A program made the translations under genes and the position numbers. This document shows, one piece after another, positions 50,301 to 62,200 of a DNA stretch of 64,000 nt. The notes beneath the pieces are model-generated. The model searched no databases. It was not told the origin of the DNA and saw only the letters and a list, made by a program, of their open reading frames with translations. Source of the DNA: Antedon mediterranea (taxonomy: Eukaryota > Echinodermata > Crinoidea > Comatulida > Antedonidae); contig NC_092678.1 in NCBI RefSeq assembly GCF_964355755.1, forward strand, positions 14,234,922 through 14,298,921, written 5' to 3'. Position 1 is the first letter of the stretch. The number at the start of each line of letters is the position of its first letter.

Positions 50301-53300
50301 CCATATTGAAGACGGTGTCAAAATTAATTTTCTGAGCGTTTGTAAAGTTAAGGGTAAAACCCTTAACTTTACAAACGGTCTTCCCCGTATCCAATTTATA
50401 GGCGTAGTTCTTAGGCCCCCCCAGAAACGAAGGACTCGATGAATTTACCATCTTTAGGATCGACCTCGGTCGTTAACTGACCCAAATAGTCGCCCAGGGG
50501 AGGGTCCCAATCCCCGGGTTTTGATACGAAGATTACGCTGTCGGTATCGTAATACAGGACGCGCTCCTGTAATTGTTCCAACAGCTCGTACAATTTTAAA
50601 CGCGCTAACGCTGTGGTAAATGCGGCAATGACAACGTTAACCTTTCGGTTAACTTCTACAAATTGTTCCTCGTCCTCGTATTTTACCTCCGCCAAATCAT
50701 CATTAACAAAATTTATGTCATGAACGGTTATCCCAGGGTTCGATAAAATATCGTAAACCTCGTTAGGATCTTGCGTATATTTAATTCTCGTGAGATTTTC
50801 ACGCTGGCCAAATTTACCCCAAAAACTATTTAGCATTAATTTGGCCAGAGATCGAAGCCCAGGATTGTACGCAATGTCGTCATGATTCAAGTCGATACCT
50901 TCTACGGTTCGATAATCCGAAATGTATTTTTGTTTATCTTCGGGCGTTTTACACCATTCAGGCCAACCCGAAGCTTCTTGTTTCAATTTTAAAAAGGTGT
51001 TAATGTAAGAGGCAAATAGACCGGACGAGTGAGAATCTGCAGAGTACGCGCTTTTATTTTTAAAGTGCCATACTACGTGAACTTTACGTATCTCGTACCC
51101 AACTTCCACGGCTTTAGCGACTTCGATCGTTGCCCAAGAACCCGTAAATTCTCTATCTGTACCGGAATGATTGCAAGCGGTTTGTTGTTGGGAATCGGCG
51201 CATGTTCTACAGAGGGCAAACATTAATTTACCGTTTGATCTATAAGGTAAGACCGGATTGAATAATTTTTTAGGCGCTTCGATTGTACACTTTATCAAGC
51301 CGAAATAATCATTGATATCCGTGGACATGTCGTTGCGATCATTGATTTCAGGATGCCCTACGGGGTAGGTACCGTATTTATTTACATAAGGGTACAAGGA
51401 AGTATAATCTATGTAATTAATTTCTTCACCCGGTTTTACCTTATAGAACAAACAACTGGCATTAGTCCACCCACCGAAAAACGCGTCTCTTGGATTCAAA
51501 GTTTGCCTAATTAAAGGAACTTTGGAGACGATAGATTTAATGTTTGGGCCAACGATTGTTTGATCCGTTTCCATTCGTGCTCCCAAATTTCGACGTACTC
51601 GAAATCCGGAAATTGTTCCTTCAGAAACCGTGATTTCTTGCTTGTCTTGACAAAGCATTCCAACATGGTCTCGTTATTGAAGGGATTAATGGAATCGGGT
51701 CTATAACAATCTTGGCACCCGTGGAAAAAACAACCGATAAATTCGAAAATTATTTTGTTTTCTGAACATGCGCCGTCGACAGAGTAAGGCCCAAACATTT
51801 TTTCCCCTCCATTTCTGGCATGATGGATAAAGACCCCCCTTTTATGCGCCTCGTAGCACAGCCATTCCATGCTAGAGTGAGAATGGTTAACGGTTGTTAG
51901 ATACCCTGATGATGGAAATAGAGCGATGGTGGATGGTTTTTAAAAAATTCTAGAAAATACGTGGTTACACGCTGAGGCAATTGCCATTAAATTATTTGAA
52001 AAGGGGTCAACACCGCCGAGTAGAGGGTTTTTCGGCGATATAGTTACTTTCAAAAAAAGATGTCTAAAAGTAAGACAACACTTTCTGAGAATATCTACAT
52101 CGCTGATACAATAGTCGACGAGTTCTTTTTTAAGATCAAATAGTTGATTACTTTCAATTTTCTGGTTGTACCATTTAAAGAAAGATTCTCGACCTGAAGT
52201 AGTCATTTTATCGGGGGAATAATTTGAAGAATCGGGGTAAGGACCTACGTAATTTTGGTTTTTTAAAGAATTAAAATAATGAGGAAAGTAACCCTTTTTA
52301 AGTTCGGAGATGCCAAAAGTTTTGGGCAATTTGGATAGAGGCATGGGCAGAAATGAAAGGGAATCGATGAATCGAATACTCGTTTCTTTAGTCCTAATCG
52401 AAATAAGTTTACCACCGCGAGCAATTACATCCGGTACAATGGAGTTTTCGTACAGGTAGTTGAGCACGAAGTAGCTATCATAACCCTGGAAGTTGTGAGC
52501 GATACACGTAATATTTTCGTTAAATTTGTAATCTTTGAATACGTAATTGCAGAAATCTTCGCATGCAGACCCCCCGTGAAAAACCACTGTTTTATCCCCA
52601 CACACATCACAAACGGCGGAATCATTAGCACCGTCGATACAATTAAGACAAGTTTTTTGAAGAACGCATACATTTGGTTTGTGTTCGCCTGTATCTTGCG
52701 TGCATTCGAAATCAAAAAAGAAATATTTGGTGACAGCTCTGTTACGGGCCTCCTGATTCTTAAACTTTTTTTAGTATGCTTAGGGGCTACAACCGGTTCC
52801 ATGTAGCATTGATGATCGTATGAAACGAAAGTCCTACAAATTCTACAAAAGCGGTTTTGACAATTGTGATCTTTTTGAACGATCCTATTACAAGTTGAAC
52901 AATTTTTAATTTTGCCACATACTGAAACTTTAGAATCAGGAGATTTTTTATGATTGGTGAAACATTGCTTATCCTTAAAAAATTACATTCTATTCAATTC
53001 TACTCTCTCTATTTTCAAAATAATTAGAAGAGGGGCAGTCATTGTGCTTGCACAGCACGCACGTAAATTGACAATTGTGTTGGTATTTGTGAATATACCC
53101 CTTATGACATCTATCGCAGAAATAGTCAATTTTTAGAAAACCTGTCATTGTGGTTATGAGATCGTAATGGTTAGAATGATGATAAAGATATATCTGCTTC
53201 ATTCTATAATCGCCGCTAAAAATGACAGAATTTAAATTGTCTTTTTAAATGACAATAATTTGGTAATTTGGTAATTTTGATTGCATCTTTTTTATTTCCT

Positions 53301-56300
53301 CGATGCCGCATGTCTGCTCCCTAACCCCCGAATCTCTAAGTAAATGAAGGGCGGCTATTTTTTGCTGACCCCAACCTCGACTAATGTTATTCCATCTAGT
53401 TACGTTGTTAATTTTGTCTTCGAGCATAGAAATACCCGTAACAATAGCGCGTGCGCAGCAGATAGTTTCGTTATCATCATTCTTAATCTTAATTATACAT
53501 TTAGCATTTAACAATATGTCGATACCGTTTCTTCTATAGCCCCCACCCCTAGGCATTCTCATGTGGAGAACGTTAAATTTAAACTTGTTATTTTTTTTTT
53601 TTTTTGTCTTGTGTGGTGTCTTCCCACTTTTATTATAATTCTCAGATTTATATGTATATATATTATATATAAAATAAAGGTACATTGTAGCAATTAATTA
53701 TTTGTATGAATATTTCTATTTCTGTTGTATATTACTAAGATTGTTACAAGTTAACAAGTAGTTAAAAAGTAGGCATATTTACATAAAAAGATGATTAATT
53801 TCAATATAATAACCATGCTTTCATTTTCAATTTTAAAAAGATGTTAATTAAAATATAAAGATAAAAGATGGTAATAAAAGTCTATGAACTGTCATTAAAA
53901 ACGTACTTATAAAATCTTGTTCATGTTCTGGTAGAGAGGCTATAAACTCAGAGGAGGAATATAAAATATCCTCCCTTTTCACCAAGACAAAAAGGATGAG
54001 ATGAAAAAAGAGGAATGCAAAAGTTTGAAAACTAGATAAGGATGATAGAGTGGAATGAAATATTTAAATGAAAACCGTAAGGTTAGAGTCCATACACCGT
54101 GCAAGTCCAAGATGCCATTTTGGCTCTGTGTGTATGTGAGACGCTTCATACCCGATGACATCTTATTATAATACTACTTCTACTTCTGTATACAATTTGT
54201 AATTGGGAAATAAACAAAACATATTGCATTTTAGAAAACATGAAAAAAAAAAACTTCATACAGATTATATTCATGCTATCAATTGTAACAGAGTTTCCTT
54301 TTTTGCACCCCATTTACGTTGTGCCTTAATGAAGTTACACATATGTTCATTTTCTATTAGATTTTTAACTTCAGCAGTGAAAAGAATCCAGATCTTTTTT
54401 TTATCATCTTTATCTTTTCTTCCACCATTGGATATTATGTGTACCTTGTATATACAGAATAAAAACATAGAAATCAATTCATTTACAATATTGTTTTTTG
54501 TTCCTGTAACAATTTTAAACCATGTAATATTATCTTCAGCTTGAAAGCAATTAGCCAGCACACCTTTAAATTTGTGCCATGTCCATTGAATGGCATTGCA
54601 TTCAAACAGCATGTGCTGTTCACTTTCTATCTGATTTATACAATTGTCACATAAATTATTTTCTGCCAAATTCCATAATTTTAATCTTTTTTTACACGGT
54701 AATATTCGATGTAAGAGTTTAAAGTTGAATTGAGCAACTTTAACTATATGTTTCATCTTGTATACCTTATAATACCATACTTTATTCCAATCTATTTCTA
54801 CGTTATTTAGCTCACATTCCCATTTTCTTTGTGAACCTGGTTCAGTGGAACGTTTGTTTATAAAATACTTATAGTAGATAGATCCTTTAATGTTCTTATG
54901 CAACAATGAGTCATTATTACCTACATCTTGATTATTTGTATTGTCTTTTCTAATAATTTCTTTCCACCCATTTGGTATGGCATTCATAAGCTGTAAATAT
55001 TCAATTAAACCATTATGTTTTTTATACAAATTTGAGATTATTTCACCTGCGGTACATACTCTATCATTTATAAATATGTCACCAATTATTTTATAATCAG
55101 AATATAACCATGATTTGAAGTACAATGATTTATTGTTAGATAGTATAAACTTATTTTCCCATAGTTGTTGATTTTTTATTTCTATTAAAGTTGTTGGTTC
55201 TGAATACACAATATTATTAAATTTTACAACAGCATTAATCATGTTCTTGTAGAATGTAGGCATATCTCTCAAGTTAGCATGATCATGTACATTAAGTTTA
55301 GTACTTTTTATTGTATATTCAATTGGGTGAAGGAAATATTTTGGTATGCATTTCCATTTACCTGGATCTGGACTTAACAGTCGCTTGACCCAATTCAGTT
55401 TAAGTGATTCAACCACAGAGCTAATATCTGGCATGTTTAAACCACCTTCCTTAATATTTTTAATTAAGGTTATTCTCTTTATCTTTTCCCTTCTGGTTCC
55501 CCATAGGAACGTATATAATAGTTTTTCTATTTGTTTAACTATATCTTTGGGAACATCAATTATACTTGCGTTATATATAAACTTAGACAATGCAAGTGTT
55601 TTAATAATAGTTATTTTACCAAAAAAGGTAAGATTCCTTCTTTTCCATAAATTTAATACGTTTTCTAGGTTGGTAATTTTTTTGTCCCAGTTTCTCTTTT
55701 CACATAAATGCTTATTGTAACCTATATGGATTCCTAAAAATTTAACAGGTTCACTAGTCCATGTAATATCTAATGGTTTTGAAACACTATTTTCGTTTAC
55801 ACCAATCCACATACCATTTGTCTTTTTTCTATTTAATGTTAACCCTGAAACACTACAAAAAGACTCAATCTCATTAAAGAAATATTTTAAACTACCTTCG
55901 TCATGTGAAAAAATTACGGTGTCATCCGCTAATTGAGCAATTTTAACGATATTATCATCATCGTCATTGCTATTAGGTAACGTAATTCCTATACATTTAG
56001 AATTATTTCTGATATTTACTGCCATTATTTCTGATACCAGAATAAATAGCAAAGCAGATAATGGGCAGCCTTGCCTCACACCACACTACATTTTAAACTT
56101 TTCTGACAACCATCCGTTGTTTACTATGACACATTCTGTTTCTTTATACATAACCTTTATCCATTTGATAAATGAATTTCCAAAACCAAAGAGTTTTAAA
56201 ACCTTAAACAGCAGTATTCTGTCTATTGAGTCGAAAGCTTTTGCATAATCAAGAAAAACAATAGCACCTGTCATACTTTTTGCTTTTGTGTAGTCTAGTA

Positions 56301-59211
56301 TGTCGTTTACCAGTCTTACATTTTCTCCTCCAAACCTTTTCTTAATATAACCTTTTTGATCTTCATTTATAATGGAACCTATAACGTTGTGTAACCTAAT
56401 AGCTAGAATGTGAGCCAATATTTTATAATCCACATTAAGTAGTGTTATTGGTCTCCAATTGTTTAGGTTTTCCCTCTGTCCATTTTTGTATAAAAGATTA
56501 ATAATACCTCTCCTTTGTGTTGTTGATAACATGCCTTTAACAAAGCTATAATTCAATGAATCACACAATAAATATTTTACATTCTCCCAAAATGTACGAT
56601 AAAATTCTACACTTAATCCATCAATACCAGGACTCTTATTTATTTTCATTTTAAAAATCGTTTTTGTGCATTCTTCGACTGTTACAAGACCTTCACATTT
56701 TATTACATCTTCCTCTAACAACGTTTTTAATTTTGTGTGCTTTAGATATTTGTTCATATCGTTTAGAGGTATTTCTTTATTAGAGTATATGTTTGCAGAG
56801 ATTATCGACGACATGCTCGAAAATTCGATACAGTGTGGGCAGAAACACCTCTAAACTTATATGTTCAATATTAAAAAAATTTACTAAAAAATCGCTAATA
56901 GTCGCGTTAAAACGTTGATTATACCTATCAGCTAGTTGAACGATTCTACAGAAGTGATTCAACTCTACCTCATCAAGGTTAAGGTCCTCGTCTTCAACAG
57001 TATCAATATCGGCAAATTCTTCTTCTTCTTCTCCGTCTTCGATTCTGAGCCTCTTTCTTTTAACGCCCCTTCCGTATTGTAGGGGTACAGGCTGAAAACA
57101 AAAAGAGAAAGACGGTAAAGAAAAAGAAATAAAAGACGTTGTACAACAACAACAACAACAACAGTAGTAAAGAAAATAAAACGATAGTTACCTCAATAAT
57201 CGAAGACTCCGTTGAATCATTAATCTCGACATTTCCTCTCAAACTCAAACATTTGGTGTGAGCACCAACACCGTACTATACAGAAAAAACATAAATAGAT
57301 AAATTAGAAAGGAAAACGCGTATAAACCGTAAACGCAGAAAGACTTTGTAAATTACTTTATGAGATATTTAGAAGGTAAAAAAAAATAAATAAATAAATA
57401 AATAAATTAGAAAGAAACACAAAGAAGCCGAAAAATGCTGTAAACATACGTTCGGTTACACACAATCTACTTTTTAAGAATTATACACGGTAAAATAAAT
57501 ATTACGTAAAAAATAAAATAAACAAACACTTACTTCTACGTCATCAATACGCAAATTAGCCGATAGCTCCTGCACTATCTCAATAGCATTATTACAAATA
57601 TCCGAAAGTGAGAGACTATCGGCTTCAGAAATACTCTGGCTAACATCTAAATCAAGATCCTGGTCATTAAATACGAAATCTTCTAGTAGTCCAATATCGG
57701 GGATAACATCGTCGGTATCGATATTTTCGATATTATTTCGCGATAAACTAACGATAGCTTCTACTGCTCTCTGGCATTCGAAAAACAAGCTATCGTTAGA
57801 ATCGGAAGATGATGATGATGATACGTAATGAGCCATTGTAAAAAAATCAGTAATAAGTCTAGAATAATCAGTAAGCGAATGAAAAAATACCCACACTTAC
57901 GCTGTTTTTTATACCACCCCATGACACTAATTAAATTTAATAATATATGCAAACAAAGATACTTAGAACTTCCTTTAGGAAATGTGTCCGCTATTAAGAT
58001 TGGTCAAACAGCCCTTACATAATTAGGAAGACCCTCCCACAACAGTGACCATTAGATTTAGCCTTCGACCAAACGGAAAACATGGACCCCGGAAACACCT
58101 TAATTAAAACAACAAAGGGAAAAAATTGAGAGATGTAGTGAAAGGACAAATCAAAAATACGCGCAAGAAAAATAATTTATTATACCTAAACGGTAATCAC
58201 TGCAAACAATTAAAAGGAAACAACTGGTTGTTTAATCAAACGATCCATTTTCAGCAAAAATTCTCTCTCCACCTCGTCTACGTACGTAAATATACAACTT
58301 GTAGGCCTTTTACTCCTCTCGACTCCTTCAACTATACCGGCGGGGATAACCTCTTCGACCCCCGTGTAACGATCATCTATCACTGCCTGGAACAACAGTC
58401 TCCTCATCATCGCTAGTTATTATAACATTATCTGCACAACTCCCTTGCGAAAAATATATACTTCCAGACATAATGAAATACTGTAAAGAGATACTCTACG
58501 CAAAAATAGACAAAAAAAAAACTGGAAAATAGTACAACAATAACCGCTTCACTTTGTTTCACTGTCTTAAATCATAAATAAAGTAATGACGTCACTCACC
58601 ACGTACCAGAACATCGCGCCAAAAATTAATAAATAAGAGACAAAGAAACACCTGGCGGAAATTACATATCTATTGCGAAACTACCAGGAAATACACCAAG
58701 GCCAACTTTGGGCTGAAGTACCAGGAAATGAACGACTTTCATTAGAAACATCTAGTGGAAATTACATAACTATTACGTAACTACCAGGAAATACACCAAG
58801 GCCAACCTTGGGCTGAAGTACCAGGAAATGAATGACCTTCATTAGAAACATCTGGTGGAAATTACATATCTATTGCGAAACTACCAGCAAATACCCCAAG
58901 GTCATTTCGGGTCTGAAGTACCAGGAAATGAACGACCTTCATTAGAAACATCTGGCGGAAATTACATTCGTCCTTTAAAGTTGCAGGCTCAAAAATATGG
59001 AACAATTTACCAGTTAATATTAAATCGGCACCAACAGTTACGTCCTTTAAGGCTAGATACAAATCTCATTTCTTTTCATAAAAAACTGACATGTATTATA
59101 TTTGATTAAGTTTCTCTTTTGTATATTTTGATTAAGACAGGACCACAATGTAAAACAGATACACTGTTATCTGATTGTTTTATCCTTGTATAAATATATT
59201 ATTTATTATTA

Positions 59212-59245
<34 letters not shown>

Positions 59246-62200
59246 GTAACCACCAGGAAATACACCAAGGTCAACTTTGGGCTGAAGTACCAGGAAATGA
59301 ATGACCTTCATTAGAAACACCTGGCGGTAATTACATAACTATTGCGCAACCACCATGAAATACCCCAAGGTCATTTACTGACTGAAGTACCTCTTCTTCT
59401 ACTAGGTTAAATTGACTGGAAGTCAATGGGTTTTGGCTGAATTTAACCATTTATCTTTTTCAATCCATAATAATTCAATTACATCAATTGTATGACAGGT
59501 TGTTTGGGTATTATATAGTGACAAGTCTACCTTGCTAACTTAAGTTGTATTATTTGTACATCTTTAATTTTATCTCATTTACACTATGCTAGTTAATGCT
59601 GGGGTAAAGCTAGATCTACATTATTAAATTGTTGAATTATTTTGCAAAAGATAACTTGAAGGATGGATTGTGCTAAGGTTCCTAATTATTACTTTTTAAT
59701 TCTCACAAATATTTTGACTGTTTAAGGCATCCAAACAATCTCTCTTTCGCACAAAAAAAGGTTTCCAATTTAGTTGTGTCAACCACCAAAGCCCGTTCGC
59801 TTTTCCACAATATGTCTTATTTGTAAAGTAAGTAAGTCTTGCAAGTTAGTCAGAGCAAGATGTTAGAATTTAATTCAAAATACTGGCACGTGCATGTATT
59901 CACGTCGATTATGGCAAATGCAAATGACATAAGAATGGTATAATTCCACTGAAACAGCATTACTCATTGATTCACATAAATAAATCAATATTTAAATAAA
60001 TGTTCAAAATAAGAAGGAAATATGGAAGAGGTCTACATTACACTTATAAAATCCAAGTTTTATAAACTTATAACTGTAACGATGCTAATATCTTTTTAAA
60101 TTGAAGGTTGAGGGTATGTTTAACGAAATGTTTGATAAAATGGAAGGAATGAAATATGCTGCGCATGTAGATCGTGAAATGTACATGGTCGACAACACTG
60201 TGAAATCACATGCAGATATAAAGAAACTTAAGAAAAACATTGGTAAATACATGCAGGCAATGGGAATGAAGGAAGTTCCAATAAACTGGCTTAAATTTCA
60301 GGAAAGATTGCAAGACATTGGAAAAACAAAAGTGTGCATTCCTTATAATGAGGTAAAGTAGTGTTTGTGTTCTAAATGTATAATACAAGTGCGATATAAA
60401 AAACGATTTTTACAATTGCGGTATATAAATATATTTAACTTAAACTGATCATAACTTATATAACTCATTTTTGATCAATTCGCTGTTATTTGATTTAGAA
60501 GAAAGCAATGGATTTGACTGCATGAAACAGTTGTTTTATTTAAATCATATTAGGCAATAACTTTGCGATTCACATTATTGCTTTTTTCGGGGTTAAAGGT
60601 CACCGAATAAATGCCGAACTACACACAAATCCTATATTAAAAATAAATCACTAAAATAGTTCTGACTCCTGACCAGTCGATTCTCTGGCCCTAAATTTGA
60701 CATAATTATTTCTAGCAAAGCTTAAGCAAATGTGTCTCCGACATTGCATAATAGGAAGCGATTTAATACTTTTTATGCTTGCCGTTTTAAAATAAGTGTA
60801 TAATACATTGGCGCGGTTACGCTTGATTGCGCACATTAATGTACTGCAATCGCACTAACCTGACACGAAGAAGGACTCGAAAGTGCCTGCATAGGAAAAG
60901 AGGATGTTGACACTTATGAGCATAATCATTCATGGGTGTATTAAGCTACAGGGATTCAATATGAAATAAACAACTTTGTAATCTCCATTCGGCTGGTTTA
61001 TTACCAACATCGAACTAGCGTTATTACGTGTACATAATGTAGGTGAGATGGTACAAGTATGGCCATCACAAGCTTGGAACAAGGAACGTTTTTGTTTAGT
61101 GGCGAAACTAAACTTAATAAGACAAATGGAAAGGTGCCGTGAACATCATCCCAGCTAAAAAATAGATTTCTGCATCGTTCTAAACAAAGAAAAGCGCATA
61201 AGCTTTAAGTAGAAAAATAGTACCAGAAGAACGTTAAGTAAAATTTATATTGTAATAATATGTTCTGAATTTTGCAATTTTTTATCAGCAGTTCTAAAAA
61301 TTGTACAGCCAAAACCTTTGCTACGCAAAGTTCAAGAGATTTTGAAATACTCTCCAGTAATCCGAAAATTAACAGTGACTCATAAGAAGCAATATAATAG
61401 AATTAAACAGATGAAAATAATATTTAAAAGATATAATACCATATAATATTTTTTAAGAAAAACGATAAAGTAAAACAACCAGAAAAAAATTAATTAGTAC
61501 ACGTGAGAGAAGTAAGAATATACTATAAGTTAAGCATGAACTGCCCGAGTGGATTAGAATAAAGTAGCAAACAATTACGATAGTTTGGTATATATAAACA
61601 GTAATACTATTTAACGGATGCAATCGTAAAAATAGTAATATCTTAAAAAAAGAGTAAAATTAAAATATTTATTACCAAAGGTTTTTTTAATATAAAAAAT
61701 GTTATATTATTCATATTTACTGATTGCAATTTTGTATTATAGGCTTCTAGAATTGGCACTGAGTGTGGAATTTCCGAAACGGCTATCATAGTTGCCATAA
61801 CGTATATGAATGACATTGGAAAGATTATGTATTCCAATAAAGACGAGAAATTAAGGAACACAGTAATAACTAATCTTCACACGATGATACAGATGTTGAC
61901 AACTGTAATCACAGTATTTCCACCAGATATTAAAGATGTATGTTAGACAATTATATATTAATACTAGAAATGCGATCAGATTAATTATGAACACATGCCT
62001 ACAGATATCCTCAAATAAATATTTTAAGAGGCGGATCCAGCCTACTTAAAGATAGAGGGGCAGTTGTTTGATCCACTGGAAAAGAGAGTAATTTTGACAA
62101 TTAATTTGTTATGGTAACATTTTACAAATGAACATTTAGAGTGCGAATCTGTTCTATCATTTGTATCTGAAAAATATGGCGTGAAAGTAGAAAAGTGAAA

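Larger units (their letters stand above)
49699..53577 (-). pseudogene. Protein-primed family B DNA polymerase (Polinton PolB), broken
   Basis: From ATG 53,577: an N-terminal domain ([42 protein letters not shown]); a Cys-rich zinc region ([40 protein letters not shown]); Exo[13 protein letters not shown]; Exo[16 protein letters not shown]; Exo[26 protein letters not shown]; palm motif [17 protein letters not shown]; motif [14 protein letters not shown]; motif [11 protein letters not shown]. All catalytic motifs survive, but at least five frameshifts or stops (about 53,243, 52,985, 52,770, 51,945 and 51,600) plus the C-terminal duplication inactivate it. It would replicate the element from a terminal-protein primer. 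Confidence 0.9.
44113..59403 (-). mobile_element. Polinton/Maverick-type element, 15.3 kb, degenerate
   Basis: Bounded by AGGTTA duplications. The ends read AGTAGAAGAA...TTCTTCTACT and are inverted repeats of 1.62 kb (44,113-46,284 including a 552-bp later insertion; 57,783-59,403). AG...CT ends, a 6-bp duplication and a protein-primed family B DNA polymerase define Polintons. Inside: a broken PolB (53,577-49,699, minus), a spliced acidic-protein gene (57,836-56,820, minus) and a possible small spliced gene (plus, around 48.4-48.7 kb). LINEs occupy 46,285-~48,435 and 53,589-~56,815. Without insertions it is about 9.5 kb, short for the family (usually 15-20 kb), and no integrase, protease, ATPase or capsid gene is visible. 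Confidence 0.9.
57783..59403 (-). repeat. Polinton right terminal inverted repeat
   Basis: Inverted match of 44,113-46,284 without the TTAA MITE. Encoded peptides differ from the left copy at only 1 of 66 and 2 of 96 residues. Confidence 0.9.

Noticed and set aside
52495-52806. Plus-strand frame of about 100 codons opposite PolB
   Set aside because: Antisense shadow of the polymerase exonuclease region; the minus strand carries the motifs.
53979-54161. Small minus-strand ORF of about 60 codons
   Set aside because: Lies in the 3' UTR of the L1/Tx1-like LINE and has no recognisable domain.
61462-61492. Penelope 3' end (ACGATAAAGTAAAAC...)
   Set aside because: Similarity covers only about 25 bases with changes in an AT-rich context; too short to support.
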